From Clostridia bacterium (GTDB lineage Bacteria > Bacillota > Clostridia > Oscillospirales > CAG-272), in assembly GCA_017960705.1 (NCBI GenBank), contig JAGCYR010000165.1:1-17219 (forward strand): a stretch of 17,219 nucleotides of DNA, read 5' to 3'. The notes beneath the pieces were generated by a model that saw only the letters and a program-made list of their open reading frames with translations, had not been told where the DNA came from and ran no database searches. The position numbers and the translations under genes were made by a program. Shown here one piece after another: positions 1 through 8,032 of the stretch; position 1 is the first letter of the stretch, and each line of letters starts with the position of its first letter.

Positions 1-81
1 CAGGTCGTTTCCTGGTACGACAACGAGAACTCCTACACCAGCCAGATGGTCCGCACCATCAAGTACTTCGCGGAGCTCTGA
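1..81 (+). CDS. gap: Glyceraldehyde-3-phosphate dehydrogenase, C-terminal end (5' part outside window)
   Basis: Only the last 26 codons and the TGA stop are present. The translation begins QVVSWYDNENSYTSQMVRTI and ends in KYFAEL. The run SWYDNE followed by Y-S/T and a basic helix is the conserved C-terminal part of phosphorylating GAPDH, which makes 1,3-bisphosphoglycerate from glyceraldehyde 3-phosphate in cytosolic glycolysis. A strong terminator follows within 20 bases, so this transcription unit ends here and the next gene has its own promoter. The identification rests on a short but highly characteristic segment. The paralogue type (glycolytic or gluconeogenic) cannot be judged. Confidence 0.88.
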   Translation, partial: QVVSWYDNENSYTSQMVRTIKYFAEL

Positions 82-94
82 TTTCCCGACTTAC

Positions 95-128
95 AAAACT
101 TCCCCGGCGCCTGCCGGGGAAGTTTTTT
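95..128 (+). terminator. Intrinsic terminator of the GAPDH gene
   Basis: A perfect 14-bp stem (95-108 with 113-126) with a four-base loop GCCT ends in a run of six T. It begins 13 bases after the GAPDH stop codon. The A-rich 5' arm means it could also act weakly in the other direction. Confidence 0.93.
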
Positions 129-135
129 ATTTGGG

Positions 136-164
136 TTGATTTTGAAAAAGAAATGCGGTATAAT
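136..164 (+). promoter_or_regulatory. Sigma-A-type promoter of PD1
   Basis: TTGATT (136-141) and a perfect TATAAT (159-164) are separated by 17 bases. The promoter starts 8 bases after the GAPDH terminator and lies 28 bases before the PD1 start codon, leaving a short leader with only a ribosome binding site. Confidence 0.85.
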
Positions 165-192
165 GATGTCGTTCAAACGAAAGGGGCTTCCT

Positions 193-1995
193 ATGAAAAG
201 ACTGACTGCTTTGGCGCTGTGTTTTGCGATGCTGCTTCCCTGCCTTTTGCTCTCCTCCTGCGGAGGGGAGACCGCGGACGCGACCACCGACGACGGGACC
301 TATACCGTCACCTTCTCGGTCAACGGTGAGGAAACCTCGGTGGAGGTCGCGGCGGGCGAGATCCCGGAATATCCGGGGGACTTGAGCTGGGAGACCGACG
401 AGCATTATTACAAGATCACGGGCTGGGACAAGGAATTTGCCCCCGCCGACGCCGATACGACCTATACGGCGATCGTCGGCGAATACGGGCTGACGGTCTA
501 CGACGTGCGCTTCAATCTGAAGACCGGGATCGTCAAGGTTCCCACGCACGAGGGCGAGACGCCGATCCCGCCGAAGGGCTATGAGACCGACCTCACGAAC
601 GTCCAGGTGATCGGCACCTTCGACCACTGGGATTCCGAGATCGTCGCCCCGACCGCCGAGAATATGGAAGGCAAGAAGTTCGTGATGTATAACCCCGTCT
701 ACGTCTACTCGACGCGCTACTATACCGTCAAATTCGTCATCGGCGAGAACGAGTACGAGGTCGAAGCCGCCGCCAATTCGGTCCCGGAATGCCCCGCGGA
801 TCCGACCGAGTCGGACGACGCCGCGAACAAGTTCGCCGGATGGGATAAGGAGATCAAAGCCGTGACGGGAGATATCACCTACACCGCGTTCTACGGCGGG
901 ACTATGGGCGTTGAGATCACCCCGGCGAAGGACGGAGCGAAAGCCGTTCTGACCATGACCTACGACGACGGCGACCTCGCCACCGCGATCTGGGTCAACC
1001 AGAAGAACAAGCAATACGGGCTGCGCGGCTCGTGTATGATCATCGCGAGCAGAGCCGCGGTCACGGACCACGTCGCCGAATGGCGGGCGGTCTTCGCCGA
1101 CGGGACGCTGGATCCCCAGTGCCACAGCTGGACCCACAGTTCGGACACGGTCGAGGGACCGCAGTCGCTCTATCAGAGGGAGATCGTCGACTCGAAGACC
1201 CGTCTTGAAGGGTACTTCCCCGAAAAGGGCATCATCTGCTACGCCACCCCGTACTGTCAGGTCCGGAATTACAGCTATCAGACCGACGCCGCGGGCAACG
1301 TGGTCAAAAAGAACGGCGAACCGGTCAAGGTTTACGACGGCGGCTCGAACGCCCTGATCCAAAAGACCTACTTCGTCAACCGGAACGGGACCGAGGGCCT
1401 CCAGCCGCTCGACCCCACGCTCGACGACAAGGCGGGCGGATGGTACAACGTGTACGTGCAGTGGTTCTACAATAAGACGTCGCAGACCGACGCGCAGCGG
1501 ACCGGCTGGATCGACGACGCGGTGAAGAAGAGCGGCTGGCTGATCATCCTTGCGCATCAGATCGTCGACAGCCCGGACAACGAATACAAGCTCTCCAAGA
1601 CCAACGCAGAAACCTTCTTCCAACACGCGTCGCCCTACGTAAAGTCGGGCGAGCTCTGGGCGGCGACCTTCGGCGAGGCGACCAAGTATATCCGCGAACG
1701 CCAGAACGCGACCGCCTACCGCAAAATGGAGGACGGCGTCTTGACCGTCGGCGTGAAGATCGATCGGACGACCGCGGACGGGCTCTATATGGACGAATCG
1801 GTCTTCAACTATCCCCTGACCGTCAAAACGAAGGTCCCCGCGGCGTGGAACACGGTCTCCTACGAGTTTAACGGCGAGACGGTCACAACCGCCGTCAAAA
1901 CCGACCCCGATACCAACCAGAAGTACGTCCTCGTGAACGTGATCCCCGGCGGAGACGGCGCCGTCTCAAGCGTCCGGGTCGAACGCGCGGACTGA
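193..1995 (+). CDS. PD1: lipoprotein with three InlB-like repeats and a polysaccharide deacetylase-like (NodB) domain
   Basis: This is a 600-residue lipoprotein. The ATG at 193 is preferred over the in-frame ATG at 136: it starts the signal peptide and follows GAAAGGGG at a proper distance. A KR n-region, a hydrophobic core and lipobox L-S-S-C (Cys23) predict lipid anchoring. Residues about 37-236 form three InlB-like beta repeats (YTVTF...GWDKE...TYTA); the middle one is divergent. The NodB-like domain (about 241-515) has TYDDG (Asp258, Asp259), HSWTH (His311, His315) and a late His455 in LIILAH, matching CE4 motifs 1, 2 and 5. The CE4 motif 3 arginine is not in its usual place; CYATPYCQ occupies that region. 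A C-terminal beta domain (about 515-600) includes FNYPLTV. CE4 enzymes remove N- or O-acetyl groups from glycans. Catalysis here is plausible but the substrate is unknown. It pairs most closely with PD4. Confidence 0.87.
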   Translation: MKRLTALALCFAMLLPCLLLSSCGGETADATTDDGTYTVTFSVNGEETSVEVAAGEIPEYPGDLSWETDEHYYKITGWDKEFAPADADTTYTAIVGEYGLTVYDVRFNLKTGIVKVPTHEGETPIPPKGYETDLTNVQVIGTFDHWDSEIVAPTAENMEGKKFVMYNPVYVYSTRYYTVKFVIGENEYEVEAAANSVPECPADPTESDDAANKFAGWDKEIKAVTGDITYTAFYGGTMGVEITPAKDGAKAVLTMTYDDGDLATAIWVNQKNKQYGLRGSCMIIASRAAVTDHVAEWRAVFADGTLDPQCHSWTHSSDTVEGPQSLYQREIVDSKTRLEGYFPEKGIICYATPYCQVRNYSYQTDAAGNVVKKNGEPVKVYDGGSNALIQKTYFVNRNGTEGLQPLDPTLDDKAGGWYNVYVQWFYNKTSQTDAQRTGWIDDAVKKSGWLIILAHQIVDSPDNEYKLSKTNAETFFQHASPYVKSGELWAATFGEATKYIRERQNATAYRKMEDGVLTVGVKIDRTTADGLYMDESVFNYPLTVKTKVPAAWNTVSYEFNGETVTTAVKTDPDTNQKYVLVNVIPGGDGAVSSVRVERAD

Positions 1996-2017
1996 ACCGA
2001 AACCGAGACCAAAACCG

Positions 2018-2049
2018 AGACGGGCGCCCGCGGGCGCCCGTCTTTTTTT
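2018..2049 (+). terminator. Intrinsic terminator after PD1
   Basis: The stem AGACGGGCG / CGCCCGTCT, around a self-complementary CCCGCGGG loop, is followed by seven T. It lies 22 bases after the PD1 stop. A near-copy follows PD2 at 4013. Confidence 0.9.
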
Positions 2050-2059
2050 CGGCGCGTCC

Positions 2060-2088
2060 TTGCTTTTTTTACGATCGTAGTGTATAAT
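2060..2088 (+). promoter_or_regulatory. Promoter of PD2
   Basis: TTGCTT (2060-2065), a 17-base spacer and TATAAT (2083-2088). The same hexamers and spacing, preceded by a similar terminator and followed by a similar TTGAAACAATCGG leader, occur upstream of PD3. The whole regulatory cassette was therefore duplicated with the gene. Confidence 0.85.
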
Positions 2089-2123
2089 AGTGTTTGAAAC
2101 AATCGGAAAGGGGTTATTCTGCT

Positions 2124-3989
2124 ATGAAACGTTTTCTTTCTTGCATGCTCTCTTTCGTGATGCTTCTGCTTCCCTCTCTCGTCCTGTTCTCCTCCTGCGG
2201 AGGGGAAGACGCGGAGGCGACCACCGCAGAGCCCTCCTCCTATACCGTCACTTTTTCGGTCGACGGCAAGGTGACGACGGCGGAGGTCCCCGCCGGGGAG
2301 ACCCCGGAATACACGGGGGAGACGAGTTGGGAGACCGAAGAACACTTCTACAAGATCACCGGCTGGGACAAAGAGTTTGCCCCGGCGACCGAAAACGTCA
2401 CCTATACGGCGGTGATCGGAGAATATGGGCTGACGACCTACGATATCCGCTTCCTGTTACCGGGGAAAGACCCGATCAGCGTCCGGGTACACGAGGGCGA
2501 AATGCCGACCCCGCCCAAGGGTTATGAAACAGACCTCAAAGAGGACAAGATCGGTGCGTTCGACCACTGGATGCCCGCGCTCGAAGCCCCGACCGCCGAG
2601 AATATGGAAGGCAAGAAGTTCGTGATATATACCCCCTCCTACACCTACGCGACGCGGTACTACGACGTTCTGTTCGTCGTCGGGGACAAGACCTATAAGG
2701 TCGAAACGGCGGGCAAGAAGATCCCCGAATGCCCCGTCGATCCCGCGGACGCCGTGAAAAACGATTTTACCCGCCGCTTCGTCGGATGGGATAAGGAGGT
2801 GGTCGCCGTGACCGAGAATACGACCTATACCGCGGTATTCGGAAGCTCCGCGCAGATCCTTCCAGCCAAGGACGGCGCGAAGGGCGTCCTTACCATGACC
2901 TACGACGACGGGATCCTCGCGACCGCGAAGTGGGTGACCAAGGAGAACAAGAAATACGGGCTGAACGGCTCTTGTATGATGGTCCCCAACTGGGAGGGGA
3001 GCAACCCGAACTACAGGAACCGCAAGGGCGACTGGATCTCGGTCTTCGCAGACGGGACGCTCGAACCGGAAAACCACAGTATGAGCCACGTCATCCTTCC
3101 CTACGAGGGCGGCAGCCATTGGAACGATTCGACGATGCTGAACTGCTATCAGGAAAACTACGACTACGAGTTGGTGCAGTCGAAGACCATGATCGAAAAT
3201 GATTTCGGACGCCCCGTCCTCTGCTTCGCACCCTCGAACAACACGCTCTCGCACCAGAGTCTCAAGTCCGACGGGAACGGCAATCTCGTGAAGGATTCGA
3301 GCGGAAAATATATCATCGTGCGGGACGGCGGCGCGGATAAGATCGCGTGCGACACCTACTACGCCATCCGGCGCGGCGACCGCACTTCGGTACAGACGCT
3401 GGATCCCACGCTTGACGACGTGGGCGGCGGCTGGTACAATCTCGCGATCAAGGCGTTCAAGGATTACGGCACCGAAGCCGAGAAAGTGACCAAGAGCAAG
3501 TCCTGGATCGACTCCGCGATCGCAAACGGCACCTGGCTGATCGTGATGTGCCACGGGATCGTCGGCGACGGCGCCAGCGGCAGCGGCGACATCACGACCG
3601 ACTCCGCCGACCAGTTCTTCGCCTACGCCGGAAGATTCGTCGAGCAGGGCGACCTCTGGTGCGCGACCTTCGGGGAAGCGACCAAATACATCCGCGAACG
3701 GCAGAACACCACCGTCACCGAACAGTACGAGAACGGCACGCTCTACGTCAATATGCGGATCAACCGGACGACCGGGGACGGCAAGACTTTAACCGAAAGC
3801 GTCTTCAACTATCCCCTGACCGTCGAGGTGCGGGTGCCCGCCGATTGGCAGACCGTCGCCTACCGCTCGGGCGGCAAGAGCCTGACCGCGAGCGTCTATA
3901 CCCGCGAGGGCGCCTCCTACGCGATGGTGAACCTCGTTCCCGGCGCCGACGGCGCGAACACGATCACGGCGATCAGCCGCGTGAACTGA
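2124..3989 (+). CDS. PD2: lipoprotein with three InlB-like repeats and an intact NodB-like domain
   Basis: This 621-residue paralogue of PD1 starts at the ATG at 2124. The site lies after GAAAGGGGTT and begins the signal peptide; an upstream in-frame TTG at 2094 lies in the leader. The lipobox is F-S-S-C with Cys25. Three InlB-like repeats span about 40-239. NodB motif 1 is TYDDG (Asp261, Asp262), motif 2 HSMSH (His318, His322) and motif 5 LIVMCH (His477), so the Asp-His-His metal site of CE4 enzymes is complete. The motif 3 region reads CFAPSNNTLS (from Cys367), without the usual Arg. A shared insert (SHWN...NCYQENYDY) makes PD3 its closest relative. Flanking terminators and its own promoter make it a single-gene unit. 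Predicted role: surface-anchored glycan deacetylase; the substrate cannot be inferred. Confidence 0.87.
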   Translation: MKRFLSCMLSFVMLLLPSLVLFSSCGGEDAEATTAEPSSYTVTFSVDGKVTTAEVPAGETPEYTGETSWETEEHFYKITGWDKEFAPATENVTYTAVIGEYGLTTYDIRFLLPGKDPISVRVHEGEMPTPPKGYETDLKEDKIGAFDHWMPALEAPTAENMEGKKFVIYTPSYTYATRYYDVLFVVGDKTYKVETAGKKIPECPVDPADAVKNDFTRRFVGWDKEVVAVTENTTYTAVFGSSAQILPAKDGAKGVLTMTYDDGILATAKWVTKENKKYGLNGSCMMVPNWEGSNPNYRNRKGDWISVFADGTLEPENHSMSHVILPYEGGSHWNDSTMLNCYQENYDYELVQSKTMIENDFGRPVLCFAPSNNTLSHQSLKSDGNGNLVKDSSGKYIIVRDGGADKIACDTYYAIRRGDRTSVQTLDPTLDDVGGGWYNLAIKAFKDYGTEAEKVTKSKSWIDSAIANGTWLIVMCHGIVGDGASGSGDITTDSADQFFAYAGRFVEQGDLWCATFGEATKYIRERQNTTVTEQYENGTLYVNMRINRTTGDGKTLTESVFNYPLTVEVRVPADWQTVAYRSGGKSLTASVYTREGASYAMVNLVPGADGANTITAISRVN

Positions 3990-4012
3990 ACCGAAACCGA
4001 TAACAAAACTTT

Positions 4013-4042
4013 GACAGGCGCCCGCGGGCGCCTGTCTTTTTT
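4013..4042 (+). terminator. Intrinsic terminator after PD2
   Basis: The stem GACAGGCG / CGCCTGTC, with inner CCCGCGGG, is followed by six T. It resembles the PD1 terminator with paired changes in the stem (ACGGG/CCCGT becomes ACAGG/CCTGT), so pairing is kept. Confidence 0.9.
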
Positions 4043-4051
4043 CGGTTTGTC

Positions 4052-4080
4052 TTGCTTTTTTATTAAAAATAGTGTATAAT
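4052..4080 (+). promoter_or_regulatory. Promoter of PD3
   Basis: TTGCTT (4052-4057), 17 bases, TATAAT (4075-4080). The hexamers, spacing and following leader TTGAAACAATCGG (from 4086) match those of PD2. Confidence 0.85.
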
Positions 4081-4115
4081 TGAGCTTGAAACAATCGGAA
4101 AGGGGTTGATCCGTC

Positions 4116-5981
4116 GTGAAACGTTTGCTTTCTTGCCTGCTCTCTTTCGTGATGCTCCTGCTTCCCTCTCTCTGCCTGCTCTCCTCCTGCGGAGGGGAGA
4201 CCGCGGACGCGACCACCGACGACGGGATCTATACCGTCACCTTCTCGGTCAACGGCGAGGAGACCTCGGTGAAGGTCGCGGCGGGAGAGACCCCGGAATA
4301 CACGGGGATCACGAGTTGGGAGACCGAAGAGCATTTCTATAAGATCACCGGCTGGGACAAAGAGATCGTCCCCGCCGACGCGGACGCGACTTATACCGCC
4401 GTGATCGGCGAGTACGGGCTGACGGTCTACGACGTGCGCTTCAATCTGAAGACCGGGATCGTCAGCGTCCCCACGCACGAGGGCGAAACGCCGACCCTGC
4501 CGAAGGGGTATGAAACCGACCTGACTAACGTGCAGGTGATCGGGACGTTCGATCATTGGCAGCCGGAACTTGTCGCCCCGACGGCGGAGAATATGGAGGG
4601 CAAGAAGTTCGCGATGTATACCCCCGTCTACAACTACTCGACGCGGTATTACACCGTCAAGTTCGTCGTCAGGGAGAAAGAGTACGAGGTCGAAGCGGCG
4701 GGCAAGACGGTCCCCGAATGCCCCGTCGATCCTGCGAACGCTGTGAAAAACGATATCACCCTCCGCTTTGCCGGATGGGATAAGGAGGTTGTCGCCATGA
4801 CGGACGACGTGACCTACACCGCAGTATTCGAGACCTCCGCCTCTATCCTTGCCGCCAAAGACGGGGCGAAGGGCATCTTCACCATGACCTACGACGACGG
4901 GCTCTACAATACGGCGGTCTGGGTGAACGAGGAAAACAAGAAATACGGGCTGACCGGTTCGTGCATGATGGTCCCGAACTGGGAGAAGAACTACCCCGAT
5001 TTCACCTTTAACGGCGGGTCGATCGACCGCTGGAACGCGCTCTTCCGCCAGGGGACGCTCGAGCCCCAGAGCCACAGTATGTCGCACGAGGGCATCGGCA
5101 TCCTCGCAAACGAGAACTCCTCGCATTGGAACAAATGGAAGAACAACTGCTACCAGGAAAACTACGACTATCAGCTGGTGCAGGCGAAAACCGCGATCCG
5201 CCTGGCGTTTCCGGGCAACGACGTCCTCTGCTTCGCGCCGTCGAACAATACGCTCTCGACCATCAGCTGGGCGTCCGACGGGAAAGGCAATCTCTTAAAG
5301 AACGAGAGCGACGAATACTACACCGTGAACGACGGCGGCGCGCTGAAGGTCGCGCAGAAGACCTATTACGCGATCCGGCAAGGCTCCCGCGGCGTCCAGT
5401 CGCTGGATCCCACCCTCGACGCCGAACCCGGCGGATGGTACAATCTTTGGATTCGGGCGTTCAAGGATTACAGCGACGGCGACGATAAGCTGACGCAGGG
5501 CAAGAAATGGCTCGACGAGACCGTCCGGGACGGCAACTGGCTGATCGTGATGTGCCACGGGATCACCTCGACCGGCGGCGACATCAAGCAGTCGCTTGCC
5601 GATCAGTTCTTCGCCTACGCCGGGCAGTACGTCAAGAGCGGAAAGCTCTGGTCGGCGACCTTCGGCGACGCGACCAAATACGTCCGCGAACGGCAGAACA
5701 CCACCGTCTCCGAACGCTACGAGGACGGCGCGGTTTACGTCGATATGAAGATCATCCGCACCACCGGCGACGGCAAGTACCTCGGCGCGACCGTTTTCAA
5801 CTATCCTCTGACCGTTGAAGTGCGCGTCCCCGCGAACTGGACCTCCGTCTCCTACGAGGACGGCGGCAATACCGAGACCGCCTCGGTCTATACCCGCGAC
5901 GGGGCAAAATACGCGATGGTGAACCTGACCCCGGGTGAAGACGGCGTCGTCGTCTCGACCGCGATCCGTTCCGCCGACTGA
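4116..5981 (+). CDS. PD3: lipoprotein with three InlB-like repeats and an intact NodB-like domain
   Basis: This 621-residue paralogue uses a GTG start at 4116, placed after GAAAGGGGTT and beginning the signal peptide. The lipobox is L-S-S-C (Cys25). Its first InlB-like repeat is almost identical to PD1 at the DNA level, while the NodB-like domain and the promoter-leader cassette match PD2, so the gene is a mosaic. Motif 1 is TYDDG (Asp260, Asp261), motif 2 HSMSH (His320, His324) and motif 5 LIVMCH (His481); motif 3 reads CFAPSNNTLS. All three expected metal ligands are present. The C-terminal domain (FNYPLTVEVRVP) is of the PD2/PD5 type. It is probably a membrane-anchored extracytoplasmic deacetylase of unknown substrate. 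Confidence 0.87.
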   Translation: MKRLLSCLLSFVMLLLPSLCLLSSCGGETADATTDDGIYTVTFSVNGEETSVKVAAGETPEYTGITSWETEEHFYKITGWDKEIVPADADATYTAVIGEYGLTVYDVRFNLKTGIVSVPTHEGETPTLPKGYETDLTNVQVIGTFDHWQPELVAPTAENMEGKKFAMYTPVYNYSTRYYTVKFVVREKEYEVEAAGKTVPECPVDPANAVKNDITLRFAGWDKEVVAMTDDVTYTAVFETSASILAAKDGAKGIFTMTYDDGLYNTAVWVNEENKKYGLTGSCMMVPNWEKNYPDFTFNGGSIDRWNALFRQGTLEPQSHSMSHEGIGILANENSSHWNKWKNNCYQENYDYQLVQAKTAIRLAFPGNDVLCFAPSNNTLSTISWASDGKGNLLKNESDEYYTVNDGGALKVAQKTYYAIRQGSRGVQSLDPTLDAEPGGWYNLWIRAFKDYSDGDDKLTQGKKWLDETVRDGNWLIVMCHGITSTGGDIKQSLADQFFAYAGQYVKSGKLWSATFGDATKYVRERQNTTVSERYEDGAVYVDMKIIRTTGDGKYLGATVFNYPLTVEVRVPANWTSVSYEDGGNTETASVYTRDGAKYAMVNLTPGEDGVVVSTAIRSAD

Positions 5982-5988
5982 CAAGACC

Positions 5989-6017
5989 AAGGGGGAGCAA
6001 TCCGGCTTCCCCTTTTT
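5989..6017 (+). terminator. Weak intrinsic terminator after PD3
   Basis: AAGGGG-G-AGC pairs with GCT-T-CCCCTT through one G-T pair, followed by five T. It is weaker than the other terminators. Only about 30 bases separate it from the PD4 start and I see no promoter there, so partial read-through into PD4 is likely. Confidence 0.65.
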
Positions 6018-6047
6018 GATCCGATCCAATAAGAAAAGGAGTCCGCC

Positions 6048-7841
6048 GTGAAAACGTCCCGCATTTTTCTTCTCATCTGTATCGTTCTCCTGCCCGCCCT
6101 GCTCCTCCTCTCCGCCTGCGGAGGGGATAAGACCGAGGCGACCGCCGACGACGGGATCTATACCGTCACTTTCTCGGTGAACGGGACCGAAACGACGGTC
6201 GAAGTCGAGGCGGGAGAGACCCCGGAATACACGGGGATCACGAGTTGGGAGACCGAAGAGCACTTCTATAAGATCACGGGCTGGGACAAAGAGATCGTCC
6301 CCGCCGACGCCGATACGACCTATACGGCGATCGTCGGCGAGTACGGGCTGACCCTCTACACGGTCCGGTTCATTATGCCGGGCGGGATCGTCAACGTATC
6401 GACCCACGAAGGCGAGCTTCCGACCCCTCCCGCGGGGTACGAGACAGACCTCACCAAAACCGACAAGATCGGCGCTTTCGATCACTGGCAGCCCGATCTG
6501 ATCGCCCCGACCAAAGAGAATACCGCGGACGGAAAAGCGATCGTCTACTCCCCCGTCTACGTCTACTCGACGCGGTATTATTCCGTCAAATTCGTCATCG
6601 GCGAGAACGAGTACGAGGTCGAAGCCGCCGCCAATACGGTCCCGGAATGCCCCGCGGATCCGACCGAGTCGGACGACGCCGCGAACAAGTTCGCCGGGTG
6701 GGATAAAGAACTCAAAGCCGCGACGGGAGATATCACCTACACCGCGTTCTACGGCGGGACCGTCGGCGCCGAGATCACCCCGGCAAAAGACGGGGCGAAG
6801 GCGATCCTGACTATGACGTACGACCGGAACACGACCAACCCGAGCGAGTCCGAATGGGTGCTTCGGATGCACGATACCTACGGGATCCGGGGAACGAATA
6901 TGCTGATCGTCGGCAGACTGACCGATTCGATGACGGCGGGATGGAAACAGAACTTCGCGAGAGGCACCCTCGACGCCGGCTCCCTCGGTATGAAACACGA
7001 ATCCGCCCGGATCGAGACCACGAACGCGATCTACCGAAACGAGATCGTCGATTCCAAATACCTGATCGAAAGACTCTTCCCGGACCAGAACGCCATCTGT
7101 TTCGGGTCTCCCTACGCGCAGCTGCGTGATTTCAGCTACGCGGAGAAGCCGGACGGAACGCCCGACAAAACGCAGAAGATCAACGACGGCGGATCGAAAA
7201 AGATCGCGCGCGAGACCTACTACGCCGTCCGGAACGGCGATAGCGGTCTGAATTCCCTCGATCCCGGATGCACCGACGAGGCGGGCGGTTGGTACAACCT
7301 GAAGGTCCAATGGACGCTCAAGAGCCAGACCTCCGCCCAGCGGCTCGGCTGGATCGACGACGCGGTGAAAAACAAGGGATGGCTTCTTATTCTGGCGCAC
7401 TCCTTCTCCGACAGCCCCTCCGACGAGACCTACACCATCCCGAAAACCGAAGCGGAGGCGTTCTTCGCGCGCGCCTCGACCTACGTTCAGTCGGGCGAGC
7501 TCTGGAGCGCTACCTTCGTCGAGGCGACCAAATACCTCCGTGAAAAGCAGAGCGCGACCGCGTACCGCAGAATGGAGGACGGCGTGCTCTACGTCGGATT
7601 GAAGCTCGACCGCGTGACCCCCGACGGCAAGCCGCTTGACGAAAACGTCTTCAACTATCCCCTGACCGTCAAAGCGAAGGTCCCCGCGGCGTGGAACACG
7701 GTCTCCTACGAACAGAACGGAAAGACCGTGACGGCAAGCGTTAAAACCGACCCCGATACCAACCAAAAGTATATTCTGATCAATATCGTCCCGGGCGGGG
7801 ACGGCGCGGTATCCTCCGTAGCCGTTACCCGAGTTGACTGA
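6048..7841 (+). CDS. PD4: InlB-repeat lipoprotein with a degenerate, probably inactive NodB-like domain
   Basis: This 597-residue paralogue starts at GTG 6048, after AAAAGGAG at a suitable distance; the lipobox is L-S-A-C (Cys24). Three InlB-like repeats and the C-terminal domain are intact and close to PD1 (the third repeat is nearly identical over more than 100 bases). The active site is altered. Motif 1 reads TYDRN (Asp259, Arg260, Asn261), so the metal-binding second Asp is lost. In motif 2 the first His is Leu313 (SLGMKH) while His317 remains. His451 of motif 5 remains (LLILAH). In characterised CE4 enzymes these changes remove two of three metal ligands. The frame is fully open, so it reads as a maintained pseudoenzyme, perhaps a binding protein, rather than a decayed gene. 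No promoter is seen in the 66-base gap after PD3. Confidence 0.85.
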   Translation: MKTSRIFLLICIVLLPALLLLSACGGDKTEATADDGIYTVTFSVNGTETTVEVEAGETPEYTGITSWETEEHFYKITGWDKEIVPADADTTYTAIVGEYGLTLYTVRFIMPGGIVNVSTHEGELPTPPAGYETDLTKTDKIGAFDHWQPDLIAPTKENTADGKAIVYSPVYVYSTRYYSVKFVIGENEYEVEAAANTVPECPADPTESDDAANKFAGWDKELKAATGDITYTAFYGGTVGAEITPAKDGAKAILTMTYDRNTTNPSESEWVLRMHDTYGIRGTNMLIVGRLTDSMTAGWKQNFARGTLDAGSLGMKHESARIETTNAIYRNEIVDSKYLIERLFPDQNAICFGSPYAQLRDFSYAEKPDGTPDKTQKINDGGSKKIARETYYAVRNGDSGLNSLDPGCTDEAGGWYNLKVQWTLKSQTSAQRLGWIDDAVKNKGWLLILAHSFSDSPSDETYTIPKTEAEAFFARASTYVQSGELWSATFVEATKYLREKQSATAYRRMEDGVLYVGLKLDRVTPDGKPLDENVFNYPLTVKAKVPAAWNTVSYEQNGKTVTASVKTDPDTNQKYILINIVPGGDGAVSSVAVTRVD

Positions 7842-7862
7842 CGCGCCCGGAACCTTCTCAAA

Positions 7863-7893
7863 CGAAACCTTTCGCTCACCGCGGGAGGTTTCG
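7863..7893 (+). terminator. Probable terminator hairpin after PD4
   Basis: A 13-bp stem (7863-7875 with 7881-7893, including two G-T pairs) has a five-base loop. The following tail CTTTCGTTCG is only moderately T-rich, so the termination strength is uncertain. Confidence 0.65.
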
Positions 7894-7963
7894 CTTTCGT
7901 TCGGGGGAGAGAAGCCGCTCCCCGCAGGGCAATCGGGAGCAAGTTTTCGGGCAATTTTGCGCA

Positions 7964-7992
7964 TTGAACGAACAAAGAGAAAATGGTATAAT
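7964..7992 (+). promoter_or_regulatory. Promoter of PD5 (and probably PD6)
   Basis: TTGAAC (7964-7969), 17 bases, TATAAT (7987-7992), with an extended -10 element TGG directly upstream. It lies 41 bases before the PD5 start codon. It differs from the PD2/PD3 cassette, which suggests separate control. Confidence 0.87.
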
Positions 7993-8032
7993 GGAGTCGT
8001 AAAGAGATTCCGTTTCAGAGGAGGGGGCTGTT

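Noticed and set aside
136..192. N-terminal extension of PD1 from the ATG at 136
   Set aside because: That ATG overlaps the -35/-10 promoter and would place 19 residues before a textbook lipoprotein signal peptide; the ATG at 193 has the ribosome binding site.
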